A stretch of 64,000 nucleotides of DNA from Holophagales bacterium (GTDB taxonomy: Bacteria; Acidobacteriota; Thermoanaerobaculia; Multivoradales; JAGPDF01): contig CP064972.1 of the NCBI GenBank assembly GCA_016699405.1, forward strand, positions 1,457,501 to 1,521,500. Direction: 5' to 3'. The position numbers and the translations under genes were made by a program. Under the pieces are notes generated by a model. The model saw nothing but the letters and a program-made list of their open reading frames with translations. It did no database searches and was not told the origin of the DNA. Shown piece by piece: positions 1 to 8,124 of this stretch. Each line of letters starts with the position of its first letter. The stretch's first letter is position 1.

Positions 1-1574
1 TCCCGCACGTCGTCGGTGACCTCCATCACCTCGTAGAGTCCGACGCGCCCCTTGTAGCCGGTATTGCTGCAGCGCTCGCAGCCGTGGCCGCGGAAGAGCT
101 TCAACGTGCGCGACTCGCGCTCGGAGAATCCGACCTCCATGAGCGCCGCCGGCGGAACCTCGGCCGGCTCCTTGCAGAACGAACAGACGCGCCGCACCAG
201 ACGCTGCGCCACGATCATGTGCACCGACGTCGCGACCAGGAACGGCTCGATCCCCATGTTCATCAGTCGGTTGATCGACGAGGGCGCGTCGTTCGTGTGG
301 AGGGTCGAGAGCACGAGGTGACCCGTCATCGCGGCCTTGATCGCTACCTCGGCGGTCTCGAAATCGCGAACCTCGCCCACCAGGATGATGTTCGGGTCCT
401 GCCGGAGGAAGGAACGCAGGGCCGTGGCGAAATTCAGCCCGATCTGCTCCTTCATCTGCACCTGGTTGATGCCGGCGAGATTGAACTCGACCGGGTCCTC
501 GGCTGTGATGATGTTGACCTCGGGGGTGTTGATCCGCTGCAGGGCGGAGTAAAGCGTATTCGTCTTGCCGGAACCGGTCGGCCCGGTGACGAGGACCATG
601 CCGAACGGCTTCAGGATCGCATGCTCGAAACGACGGAGCGAGTCGGGTTCGAACCCGAGCTTCGTCATGTCGAGCATCAGGTTGTCCTTGTCGAGCAGTC
701 GCAGCACGACCTTCTCGCCGAAGATCGTCGGCAAAACGGACACGCGATAGTCGAGGTCCTTGACCCGGTCCTGGATGCGGGTCTTGATCTTGATCCGTCC
801 GTCCTGGGGCAGCCGCTTCTCGGCGATGTCGAGCTTCGCCAAGATCTTCATGCGGCTGGTGATCGCTTCCCGGAGACGCAGCGGCGGGCGCATCATCTCG
901 TAGAGCACACCGTCGATGCGGTAGCGAACGCGATAGTCCTTCTCGTACGGCTCGATATGGATGTCGGAGGCGCCGCGCTTGATCGCGTCGGTCAGGATGA
1001 TGTTCACCAGCCGGACGACCGGTGCCTCCTCCGACTCCTTCTCGAGCGCCGCGAGGTCGAGGTCCTCCTCCTCTTCGAGCACTTCGAGCGAAGCGTCGGT
1101 CGGCTCGGTCAGGTCCTCCATCACCTTCTTGAGCTCGATGGCGTGGGTCGACCCGTAGTAGCGGTCGATCGCCGTGCGCAGCGAGGTCTCGGAGGCCACG
1201 ACCGGGTCGACGTTGTACCCGGTCATGAACTTGATGTCGTCCATCGCGAAGACGTTCGTCGGGTCGATCATCGCGATGGTCAGCTTGGCGCCGACCTTGG
1301 TGACGGGGAGGATCGTGTATTTGCGGGCGACGTCTGCGGGGATGATCTTGATCACGCCCTCGTCGATCTCGACCCGGTTGAGATCGATCGCGGGCACGCC
1401 GAAGTGCTGGGAAAGGAACTCGACGAGCTCCTTCTCGTTGAGGATGCCGAGCTTGACGAGATTCGAGCCGAGCCGACCGCCCTTGTCCTTCTGGCTGGCA
1501 AGACCCTGCTGCAGCTGTTGCTGCGTGATCTTGCCGGACTGGACGAGAAGATCCCCGAGCCGATTACTTGCCAT
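1..1574 (-). CDS. pilB: Type IV pilus assembly ATPase PilB (GspE/PulE family), C-terminus beyond window
   Basis: This cytoplasmic hexameric ATPase powers pilus extension or type II-like secretion. About 524 residues are visible and the end lies outside the window. An N-terminal GspE-N/MshEN domain occupies roughly residues 1-150. The ATPase core follows, with Walker A GPTGSGKTNTLYS, Asp box VGEVRDFETA, the STLHTND histidine box and the start of a tetra-Cys zinc site (CSFC, then CERC). The start is ATG at 1574. A promoter on the same strand lies about 100 bp upstream. It follows the waaC gene but has its own promoter, so it is probably not in the heptose operon. PilB rather than GspE is favoured by the N-terminal domain, but no other pilus genes are visible to confirm this. 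Confidence 0.93.
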   Translation of the reverse strand, partial: MASNRLGDLLVQSGKITQQQLQQGLASQKDKGGRLGSNLVKLGILNEKELVEFLSQHFGVPAIDLNRVEIDEGVIKIIPADVARKYTILPVTKVGAKLTIAMIDPTNVFAMDDIKFMTGYNVDPVVASETSLRTAIDRYYGSTHAIELKKVMEDLTEPTDASLEVLEEEEDLDLAALEKESEEAPVVRLVNIILTDAIKRGASDIHIEPYEKDYRVRYRIDGVLYEMMRPPLRLREAITSRMKILAKLDIAEKRLPQDGRIKIKTRIQDRVKDLDYRVSVLPTIFGEKVVLRLLDKDNLMLDMTKLGFEPDSLRRFEHAILKPFGMVLVTGPTGSGKTNTLYSALQRINTPEVNIITAEDPVEFNLAGINQVQMKEQIGLNFATALRSFLRQDPNIILVGEVRDFETAEVAIKAAMTGHLVLSTLHTNDAPSSINRLMNMGIEPFLVATSVHMIVAQRLVRRVCSFCKEPAEVPPAALMEVGFSERESRTLKLFRGHGCERCSNTGYKGRVGLYEVMEVTDDVR

Positions 1575-1670
1575 GGTCACCCATTTCCCGCCGCGAAACC
1601 GTCCGTTTCCGGCGCCCGCGGGGCCGGGAGGAAGAACGGCTCGGCGGCCGAGCATCGAACGCTAAATTCA

Positions 1671-1700
1671 AGTCTAGCAGTGCCTTTCGAGAGGGGTCAA
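1671..1700 (-). promoter_or_regulatory. Sigma70-type promoter for pilB
   Basis: On the minus strand, TTGACC (1695-1700) is followed by an 18-bp spacer and TAGACT (1671-1676). The predicted transcript start is near 1664, about 90 nt before the pilB ATG at 1574. The -35 box overlaps the stop codon of waaC. This is inferred from sequence only. Confidence 0.5.
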
Positions 1701-2728
1701 ACCTCACGACGCGGTGCGAGAAGGCGCACTGCGGCGTCGGCGATCTGCTCGGGTCGGATGCCCACGAGGCAGGCGCGCGAATCGTCCATGCGTCGATGGC
1801 AGGGGCTGCAGGGGAGTCCCAGGCTCACGACCGACGCAGGCGACCCATACGGTCCGTGCCGCTCCGGGTCGGTTGGTCCCATCACGCACACGACCGGAGT
1901 ACCCAGCGCGTGAGCCAGGTGGACCGGACCGGTGTCGCCGCCCAGAAAGAGCCGGGCTCGCCGCGCCACCGCGCCCAGCTCGGCGAGCGACCGGGCGCCG
2001 ACGACCTCGGCGCCATCGTGCGCTGCGACTTCGCGTGCCAGATCCTCCTCTCCGGGGCCCGCACCCACCAGCACGCGCAAACCGAGCCGCCGGCGGAGCA
2101 GCACTGCGACCGCTCGCCACGTCGAAGCAGGTAGCTGCTTGTTTCCCCAGGCCGCGCCGGGGTGAATGTAGACGAAGGGTTCGCCGCTTGCCTCTGGGGG
2201 AAGCGACGCGCCGTGGCGGCGAAAGAGCTTCTCACCCTCGAAGACGACCGGTGTGGACCCGATGCCCAGGTGGAGCAGCAGCGACAGCTGGCGTTCGACC
2301 GCATGCGCCCCGCGTGCAGGGCAAGGCTCGTTGATGAAGAGCGCGCTCGCACCCTCGCGACGATCCGCGAAACGCAGGCCGATGCGCCGCGGCGCGTAGG
2401 AGGCGGCGGCCAGTGCCGCACCCTTGAAGCTCCCCATCAGATCGAGCGCGAGGTCGGCGCCGAAGTCGGACAGGCGTGCGAGCGCAGTGGCCACCTCTTC
2501 CCGAACTTGCCGCCGCAAGGGCGATCGGCGCCAGCGCCGCAGCGCGACCGGGAGGATCACGTCGAGGTCGGGGTGACCCTCGAGCATCGGCACGTAGGCC
2601 TCCTCGACGACCCAGGCGATGCGAGCCGAAGGCCAGGAGCGGCGCAGCGCCGAAAGCACGGGGAGGGTGTGGACGACGTCGCCGAGCGAGCTGGTGCGGA
2701 CGAGCAGGACCCGGAGGGGTGCGCTCAC
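1697..2728 (-). CDS. waaC: Lipopolysaccharide heptosyltransferase I (GT9)
   Basis: This inner-membrane-associated GT9 enzyme transfers L-glycero-D-manno-heptose from ADP-heptose onto the Kdo region of lipid A. The 343-residue product has the family N-terminus VLLVRTSSLGDVVHTLP and then WVVEE and a PVALRRWRR segment very like E. coli WaaC. The C-terminal donor-binding motif is GGDTGPVHLAHALGTPVV, followed by MGPTDPERHGPYG. The start is GTG at 2728, overlapping the rfaE2 stop as GTGA, so translation is probably coupled. It is the last gene of the heptose operon. WaaF or a more general GT9 role is possible, but the N-terminal pattern favours WaaC. Confidence 0.88.
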   Translation of the reverse strand: MSAPLRVLLVRTSSLGDVVHTLPVLSALRRSWPSARIAWVVEEAYVPMLEGHPDLDVILPVALRRWRRSPLRRQVREEVATALARLSDFGADLALDLMGSFKGAALAAASYAPRRIGLRFADRREGASALFINEPCPARGAHAVERQLSLLLHLGIGSTPVVFEGEKLFRRHGASLPPEASGEPFVYIHPGAAWGNKQLPASTWRAVAVLLRRRLGLRVLVGAGPGEEDLAREVAAHDGAEVVGARSLAELGAVARRARLFLGGDTGPVHLAHALGTPVVCVMGPTDPERHGPYGSPASVVSLGLPCSPCHRRMDDSRACLVGIRPEQIADAAVRLLAPRREV

Positions 2729-3201
2729 GGCAGGGCGCGGACCCTGGCGATCAGGTCGCTGGTGGCGTGATCCTTCGGGTCGCCGACCAGCACCGTGCGG
2801 CCACCGTACGCGCGAACGGTGGCGTGTTCTGGGACGCGCTCGGGCGTCCCGTAGTCGGTGCCCTTGCAGTGCACGTCCGGCTGCAGCCGCGCGAGCAGTG
2901 GCGCAGGGCTGTCGCCCGAGAAGACGACCACGAAGTCGACGACGGAGAAGCCGGCGAGCAACTCGCCGCGCTCCTCGGCCGGGACGATCGGCCTCCCCGC
3001 ACCCTTCAGCCGGGCGACCGAGGCGTCGTCGTTGATCGCGACGACCAGCAGGTCGCCTTCCTGCCGGGCGGCCGCGAGGTAGCGCAGGTGGCCGACGTGG
3101 ACGAGGTCGAAATGCCCGTTGGCGAAGGCCACCTTGCGGCCGGCGCGGCGCAGCGGAGCGAGAGCGGCCTCGAGCTCCTCGAGGCTTACCAGGCGACCCA
3201 T
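2725..3201 (-). CDS. rfaE2: D-glycero-beta-D-manno-heptose 1-phosphate adenylyltransferase
   Basis: This cytidylyltransferase-like enzyme activates heptose 1-phosphate with ATP to ADP-D-glycero-beta-D-manno-heptose. The 158-residue product matches a stand-alone HldE C-terminal domain. It has the nucleotide-binding ANGHFDLVHVGHLRYL segment (HxGH), INDDASV and a C-terminal TSDLIARV. It starts 16 bp inside the end of rfaE1 with GGAGG just upstream of the ATG, and it overlaps waaC by 4 bp. In E. coli these two activities are one fused protein (HldE); here they are separate but overlapping genes. Confidence 0.93.
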   Translation of the reverse strand: MGRLVSLEELEAALAPLRRAGRKVAFANGHFDLVHVGHLRYLAAARQEGDLLVVAINDDASVARLKGAGRPIVPAEERGELLAGFSVVDFVVVFSGDSPAPLLARLQPDVHCKGTDYGTPERVPEHATVRAYGGRTVLVGDPKDHATSDLIARVRALP

Positions 3202-4235
3202 CGCGCCTCCGTCAGCGGTCGACGGTCTCCTTCGATCGCGGCCACCAACTCGGTCCGATCCAGCGTGGCCGTTCCCATCTTCATCACCACGACGCCGCCG
3301 GCGTAGTTGGCAAGCAGGGCAGCTTCGATCGGGTCGGCCCCCGCGGCGAGCGCCAGGGCGAACGTCCCGATCACCGTGTCGCCGGCTCCGGTCACGTCCG
3401 CGACCTGATTCGTGCCGTGCACCGGCACCGTGAGCTGACCGCGCGCGTCGGCGAGGAGCATCCCCCGACTGCCCCGCGTGACGAGGAGGAACGCCGAGCC
3501 GAGCCGGACACGCAGTCGCTCGACCGCCTCGGCCAGTTGACCCGGATCGGTGGGTAGACGGCTACCGGCGAGAGCCTCGGTCTCCTCTTCGTTCGGGGTG
3601 GCGCCGTCGAGACCGGCGAAGGCCGAGAGCCGATAGCGACTGTCGGCGACGATCCGAGAGTCGGCGCAGAGCGCCTGGCGAACCGTCGGCACCCGTTCCG
3701 GCCGCGCAGTTCCGTAGCCATAGTCGCTCATCACGGCGACCCGGCAGCGATCGGCGAAGGTCGCCAGTGCGGCAGCGATCCGACCCTCGATTTCCGGAGC
3801 GGGTGCGAGCTCGTCCTCGACGTCGTAGCGCACGATCTGCTGCTTGCTGCCGTGGGGAAAGCCGGCAAGGATGCGTGTCTTCGTCGGCGTCCGATAGCCG
3901 GATACGACGACGATCCCCTCGGTGGAGATGTCGCGCGAGGCCAGCTCTTCCACCAGAGCGGCTCCGGCTTCGTCGTCGCCCACCACTCCGACCGGCAGCG
4001 GCTCACCGCCGAGCGCCCGGATGTTGGCGATCGCGTTCGCCCCGCCGCCGGGAACGCGAGCCTCGTTCTCGTAACGGAGGATCAACACCGGTGCCTCGCG
4101 GCTGATCCGCTTGGGCGTGCCGGTCAGGAAGCGGTCGAGCACCAAGTCGGCAAGCACGAGAACGCGCTCGCCGGCGAGCCGGTCGACGAGAGCGAGAAGT
4201 CGTTCGCTGGATGCGGTGGGGGCCAACCCGGCCAT
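3186..4235 (-). CDS. rfaE1: D-glycero-beta-D-manno-heptose-7-phosphate kinase (PfkB family)
   Basis: This sugar kinase phosphorylates heptose 7-phosphate at C1 to give the 1,7-bisphosphate in ADP-heptose synthesis. The 349-residue product fits the HldE N-terminal domain. It has GGGANAIANIRALGG near residue 60, a central NEEE segment and the PfkB signature DVTGAGDTVIGTFALALAAG near the C-terminus. It is the first gene of the operon rfaE1-rfaE2-waaC and is divergent from the MidA-like gene across a 41-bp gap. GmhA, GmhB and the epimerase HldD are not in the window. Confidence 0.92.
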   Translation of the reverse strand: MAGLAPTASSERLLALVDRLAGERVLVLADLVLDRFLTGTPKRISREAPVLILRYENEARVPGGGANAIANIRALGGEPLPVGVVGDDEAGAALVEELASRDISTEGIVVVSGYRTPTKTRILAGFPHGSKQQIVRYDVEDELAPAPEIEGRIAAALATFADRCRVAVMSDYGYGTARPERVPTVRQALCADSRIVADSRYRLSAFAGLDGATPNEEETEALAGSRLPTDPGQLAEAVERLRVRLGSAFLLVTRGSRGMLLADARGQLTVPVHGTNQVADVTGAGDTVIGTFALALAAGADPIEAALLANYAGGVVVMKMGTATLDRTELVAAIEGDRRPLTEARWVAW

Positions 4236-4276
4236 CGACCGGGCAGTCTAGCACGCGACTCTCGTAGACTCGCCCG
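4236..4276. promoter_or_regulatory. Short divergent intergenic region with two TAGACT boxes
   Basis: The 41-bp gap between divergent rfaE1 and the MidA gene holds TAGACT on the plus strand (4265-4270), ending 6 nt before ATG 4277. It also holds TAGACT on the minus strand (plus coordinates 4245-4250), ending 9 nt before ATG 4235. There is no convincing Shine-Dalgarno and almost no room for one. The simplest reading is two leaderless promoters with -10 boxes only, with weak or absent -35 boxes. Confidence 0.45.
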
Positions 4277-5335
4277 ATGGGAACCGTTGCCGAACGCCTC
4301 CGCGATCGCATTCGGGAGCAGGGAGCCATCCCCTTCTCGGCCTTCATGGAAGAGGCGCTCTATGGCGAAGACGGCTACTACCGGCGCGCGGACTTCCCCG
4401 TCGGTGCGGGCGGCGACTTCATCACGGCCCCGTCCCTCTCGCCGCTCTTCGGCGGCTGCACCGCTCGGCTGCTCGAGCGACTCGCCGGCAAGATGCTCGG
4501 TCCCATGGAGATGCTCGAGGTGGGCTACGGTGATGCCACCCATCTGCGACAGGTGGCGAGCCAGGCCATCGGAGCGCGCCTCTGCGGTGTCGACCGCAAC
4601 GGGCGAGGTGCGCCGGAGCCGATCGCAACCTGGCGAGATCTGGCGCCGATCGCGCCAGGATCGGTGCGCGGGCTCGTCTTCTCCTACGAGCTCTTCGACG
4701 CTCTGCCGATCCGCCGCGTCGTCGGCAGCGCCGAGGGTCCGCGTGAGCTCTTCGTGACGCTCGCCGACGACGGCTCGTTCGCCTATCGCGAGGCGGCGCT
4801 GGCGTCGCCTGGCCCGGGTGACGAGCTGCGTGATGTCGTCGCGAGGCTCCTGCCTGGGCAGGTCGCCGACGTCTCGCCCGGATGGGCACCGCTCTACCGC
4901 GAGCTGGCGCGGCGATTGGGGGCTGGCCTGGTCGTGACCTGCGACTACGGATTCGCTGAAGGCCGCCTTTACGACGCGCGAGCTCGCCCGCACGGAACGC
5001 TCGCGGCTTATCGCCGGCATCGGGTCCATCGCGACGCCCTCGCCGAGCCGGGGATGCAGGACCTCACCGCGCATGTCGACTTCGATCTCCTGCGGGCCGT
5101 CGGCGAAGCGGAGGGGCTCGAGACGATCGCGGTGACCCGGCTGGCCAACTGGTTGGTGGCCTGCGGACTCTTCCGCGACCTCGACGACGCCGAGCCGCGC
5201 GCTCGTGCCGAGGCGATGGCGCTTCTCGACCTCGAAGGGCCGGGCGTCGAAACGCTGGTGCTCGTGCAGTCGCGCGGGCTCGGGCGAGCGGATGTCGCCG
5301 CCCTGTTCGACGTGCCGCTGCTCGCGGCACGCTGA
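4277..5335 (+). CDS. MidA/NDUFAF7-family SAM-dependent methyltransferase
   Basis: Members of this family (mitochondrial NDUFAF7/MidA) are protein arginine methyltransferases needed for complex I assembly. The 352-residue product has the family layout: an N-terminal ALYGEDGYYRR segment, GAGGDFITAPSLSPLFG, and the acidic YELFDALPIRRV block where family members carry NEFFDALP. The usual glycine-rich motif I is weak (EMLEVGYGDATHLRQ), so it is a divergent member. It lies 78 bp upstream of the nuo operon promoter and start, on the same strand. That fits a role in modifying the NuoD subunit, whose target arginine is conserved here. The substrate is inferred from the mitochondrial protein. Confidence 0.8.
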   Translation: MGTVAERLRDRIREQGAIPFSAFMEEALYGEDGYYRRADFPVGAGGDFITAPSLSPLFGGCTARLLERLAGKMLGPMEMLEVGYGDATHLRQVASQAIGARLCGVDRNGRGAPEPIATWRDLAPIAPGSVRGLVFSYELFDALPIRRVVGSAEGPRELFVTLADDGSFAYREAALASPGPGDELRDVVARLLPGQVADVSPGWAPLYRELARRLGAGLVVTCDYGFAEGRLYDARARPHGTLAAYRRHRVHRDALAEPGMQDLTAHVDFDLLRAVGEAEGLETIAVTRLANWLVACGLFRDLDDAEPRARAEAMALLDLEGPGVETLVLVQSRGLGRADVAALFDVPLLAAR

Positions 5336-5342
5336 CCGCCCT

Positions 5343-5370
5343 TTGCTTCGCGCGAAGCTTCGGCTACAAT
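5343..5370 (+). promoter_or_regulatory. Sigma70-type promoter for the nuo operon
   Basis: TTGCTT (5343-5348), a 16-bp spacer and TACAAT (5365-5370) form a promoter with a predicted start near 5377. The roughly 37-nt leader then carries a 6-bp inverted repeat GCCGCG/CGCGGC (5378-5395) and a purine-rich GAGAAGAAGA before the GTG of nuoA. Confidence 0.5.
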
Positions 5371-5413
5371 TCCCCGCGCCGCGTGTTCACGCGGCCGAAA
5401 GAGAAGAAGACCT

Positions 5414-5770
5414 GTGGGTCACTACGTCCCAATTCTCGTCAGCTCTGTCGTCGCGATCTTGATCGTCGTCATTCTCCTGGTCGTCGGGAGGTTGATGCGG
5501 CACCGCAACTCGCCGCTGACCAACCGCGAGCCCTACGAGTGCGGCAACGAGCCGGACAGCTTCGCGCACGACCATCGCTTCTCGCTGCGTTACTACATGA
5601 TCGCCGTCCTCTTCGTCGTGTTCGACGTGGAGACGATCTTCCTCTTCCCCTGGGCGGTGATGCTCGATCGACTCGCCCTCTTCGGCCTGATCGAGATGGT
5701 GATCTTCCTCGCTATCCTCGTGGTCGGATACGCCTACATCTGGAAGCGAGGAGCCCTCGATTGGGCATGA
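5414..5770 (+). CDS. nuoA: NADH-quinone oxidoreductase subunit A
   Basis: This small membrane subunit of complex I sits at the junction of the membrane arm and the quinone module. The 118-residue product has three membrane helices and the conserved loop YECGNEP near residue 38. It also has FDVETIFLFPWA near residue 73, both characteristic of NuoA/ND3. The start is GTG at 5414 after GAGAAGAAGA. Its stop overlaps the nuoB start (ATGA), and it opens an 11-gene operon. Confidence 0.96.
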   Translation: MGHYVPILVSSVVAILIVVILLVVGRLMRHRNSPLTNREPYECGNEPDSFAHDHRFSLRYYMIAVLFVVFDVETIFLFPWAVMLDRLALFGLIEMVIFLAILVVGYAYIWKRGALDWA

Positions 5771-6258
5771 CCGGCGAAGCAGGAGTCGTCACCGCCAGCT
5801 ACGAGCGGCTCTACAACTGGGCGCGGCGCTCGTCGCTCTGGCCGATGCAGTTCGGCTTGGCTTGCTGCGCGATCGAGATGATGGCCGTCCTCGATCCGCG
5901 CCATGACATGTCGCGCTTCGGCGCGGAGGTCTTCCGTTCGACTCCGCGGCAGTCCGACCTGATGATCGTTTCCGGCACGGTGACCGAGAAGATGGCGCCG
6001 GTCATCCGTCGACTCTGGGATCAGATGCCGGAGCCGAAGTGGTCGATCGCGATGGGCGCCTGCGCGACCTGCGGCGGCCCCTACCGGACGTACGCCGTGA
6101 CCCAGGGCGTCGATCGAGTGATCCCCGTCGACGTCTACATTCCGGGCTGTCCACCCCGTCCGGAGGCCCTCATGTGGGGACTTCTCCACCTGCAGCGCAA
6201 GATCGACCGGATGCGCGCGCGGCCGGTCGGGCCCGCGGATCGGGCGGTGGCATCGTGA
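5767..6258 (+). CDS. nuoB: NADH-quinone oxidoreductase subunit B
   Basis: NuoB is the peripheral subunit holding the terminal iron-sulfur cluster N2 next to the quinone site. The 163-residue product has the tandem cysteines C33-C34 in GLACCAIEMM, C99 in GACATCGGP and C128 in PGCPPRPEA. Spacings of 65 and 29 match the N2 ligand set. The ATG at 5767 overlaps the nuoA stop; a TTG two codons earlier is possible. The end overlaps the GTG of nuoC. Confidence 0.96.
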   Translation: MTGEAGVVTASYERLYNWARRSSLWPMQFGLACCAIEMMAVLDPRHDMSRFGAEVFRSTPRQSDLMIVSGTVTEKMAPVIRRLWDQMPEPKWSIAMGACATCGGPYRTYAVTQGVDRVIPVDVYIPGCPPRPEALMWGLLHLQRKIDRMRARPVGPADRAVAS

Positions 6259-6983
6259 GCGAAGCCGAAAAGCCGGCGACGCCAGCGCCCGAGGCCGCCA
6301 AGCCCGCCGTCGATCTCGCCGTGTGGGAGAAGGAGCCGGTGGCCCCCAAGTGGGAGGATGCGGCCGCCGATCCGATCGTCGAAGACCTGCGCTCGCGCTT
6401 CCCCGAGGCGGTCGAGTTGGCTCGTACCTACGCCGGCGACCTCACGCTGGCGGTCAAGCGGGACAGCTTCCGCGAGATCTGCGCGACGCTCAAGCGCGAC
6501 CACGCCTTCACCCTGCTGGTCGATCTCTGCGGCGTCGATTTTCCGAAGCGGCCAGCACGCTTCGAGGTGGTGGCGCACCTCTACAGCTTCAAGACGAATC
6601 GCCGCGTCCGCGTGAAGACGGGCACCGACGAGACCACCCCCGTGCCCAGTCTCAGCGGCGTCTTCAAGGCGGCGAACTGGCCGGAGCGCGAGGCGTACGA
6701 CATGTTCGGGATCCTCTTCGAAGGTCACCCCGACCTGACGCGCATCCTGCTCTGGGAAGGATTCAACGGCCATCCGTTGCGCAAGGACTTCCCCATCGAG
6801 GGCATCGACACCGGCGCGGCGATCTATCCCGAGTACTACGACGCCCGCCAGGGCCCGGCTGCCGGAGCCGGGACCGGTTGGAAGCCGAAGAAACCACCCG
6901 AGCCTGCGCCGGTCGCCGGCGCTTCGGCGGCGGGGGAGCAGGCCTCCTCGACTCCTGGTGCCGGCTCTCCGCAGGGCCAATAA
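6255..6983 (+). CDS. nuoC: NADH-quinone oxidoreductase subunit C
   Basis: NuoC is the 30-kDa peripheral subunit packed against NuoD. The 242-residue product has the family signature PEREAYDMFGILFEGHPDL and then LLWEGFNGHPLRKDFP. The start is GTG at 6255 in a GTGA overlap with nuoB. It carries an Ala/Pro-rich extension of about 40 residues before the core and a Pro/Ala/Gly-rich tail of about 50 residues, both probably disordered. It is separate from nuoD, not fused as in E. coli NuoCD. Confidence 0.95.
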   Translation: MSEAEKPATPAPEAAKPAVDLAVWEKEPVAPKWEDAAADPIVEDLRSRFPEAVELARTYAGDLTLAVKRDSFREICATLKRDHAFTLLVDLCGVDFPKRPARFEVVAHLYSFKTNRRVRVKTGTDETTPVPSLSGVFKAANWPEREAYDMFGILFEGHPDLTRILLWEGFNGHPLRKDFPIEGIDTGAAIYPEYYDARQGPAAGAGTGWKPKKPPEPAPVAGASAAGEQASSTPGAGSPQGQ

Positions 6984-6993
6984 AGCGATCCCG

Positions 6994-8124
6994 ATGAGCG
7001 AGCCCACTCCAGCGCACGAAACCCTCTTCAACCTGCGGGAGATGGAGCTGAATTTCGGCCCGCAGCACCCGGCCACGCACGGGGTGATGCGGCTCAAGCT
7101 CAAGGTGGACGGCGAGCGGATCGTCGACTGCTATCCGATCATCGGCTACCTGCACCGCGGCACCGAGAAGCTCTTCGAGCTCCACCCGTTCTTCCAGAAC
7201 GTGCCGCACACCGACCGGATGGACTACGTCGCCTCGGCGACGAACAACCTCGCTTACGTCGGCGCGGTGGAGAAGCTCGTCGGCCTCGTGCCGCCGCCGC
7301 GGGCGCGCTACATCCGCACGATCCTCTGCGAGCTGCAGCGGATCTCGAGCCACCTCATCTGGCTGGCGACGCACGCCATCGACATCGGCGCGATGACGCC
7401 GTTCTTCTACTGCTTCCGCGAGCGCGAGATCATCCTCGACCTCTTCGAGCAGTACTGCGGGGCGCGCCTGACGCTGAACTCGATGCGTCCTGGCGGCCAG
7501 CCCTACGACCTGCCGGTCGGCTGGATCGACCGTTGCGGCGAGTTCATCGACGACTTCCCGTCGAAAGTCGACGAGTACGAAGAGCTGCTCACCGAGAACC
7601 GCATCTGGAAACGGCGGACCGTCGGGGTCGGCGTGCTGTCGCCGGAGACGGCGATCGAGTACGGCGTCACCGGGCCGATGCTGCGTGGCAGCGGCATCGC
7701 GTGGGACATCCGCAAGGCGATGCCTTACGAGGCCTACCCGGAAGTCGAGTTCGACATCCCGGTGGGCAAGAACTGCGACACGTACGATCGCTACCTGGTG
7801 CGCATGGTCGAGATGCGGCAGTCGGCGCGGATCGTCCGGCAGTGTCTCGACAAGATGCCGGGTGGCCCGGTGATGGCCAAGCGACCGCGGGTTCTCAAGG
7901 CGGCCCTGGACACGGAGGTCTACCACGCGGTCGAGGGGCCGAAGGGCGAGCTCGGTTTCTACATCGTCGGTGACGGGACGGCGAATCCCTATCGCTGCCA
8001 CGTCCGCCCCTCGTCGTTCATGAACCTGCAGGTGCTGCCGGAGATGGCGCAGGGAATGCTCATCGCCGATCTCGTGGCCCTGATCGGAACGGTCGATATC
8101 GTCCTCGGAGAGGTGGACCGCTGA
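6994..8124 (+). CDS. nuoD: NADH-quinone oxidoreductase subunit D
   Basis: NuoD is the 49-kDa subunit that forms the quinone-reduction pocket with NuoB. The 376-residue product has NFGPQHPATHGVMRL at residues 20-34, giving the quinone-site His. LHRGTEKLFE near residue 53, SMRPGGQPYDLP in the middle and the C-terminal TVDIVLGEVDR are also present. Arg55 in HRGTEK aligns with Arg85 of mature mammalian NDUFS2, the residue methylated by NDUFAF7. The chosen ATG at 6994 removes a 12-codon extension that would overlap nuoC. The gene overlaps nuoH by one base. Confidence 0.96.
   Translation: MSEPTPAHETLFNLREMELNFGPQHPATHGVMRLKLKVDGERIVDCYPIIGYLHRGTEKLFELHPFFQNVPHTDRMDYVASATNNLAYVGAVEKLVGLVPPPRARYIRTILCELQRISSHLIWLATHAIDIGAMTPFFYCFREREIILDLFEQYCGARLTLNSMRPGGQPYDLPVGWIDRCGEFIDDFPSKVDEYEELLTENRIWKRRTVGVGVLSPETAIEYGVTGPMLRGSGIAWDIRKAMPYEAYPEVEFDIPVGKNCDTYDRYLVRMVEMRQSARIVRQCLDKMPGGPVMAKRPRVLKAALDTEVYHAVEGPKGELGFYIVGDGTANPYRCHVRPSSFMNLQVLPEMAQGMLIADLVALIGTVDIVLGEVDR

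Noticed and set aside
645..656. GGGTTCGAACCC, like a tRNA T arm.
   Set aside because: It lies inside the conserved pilB coding sequence and no acceptor or anticodon stem can be built around it.
84..1913. Long plus-strand open frame opposite pilB.
   Set aside because: It is antisense to a conserved ATPase, has no family motifs and is Arg/Asp/His-rich, as expected from GC-rich shadow frames.
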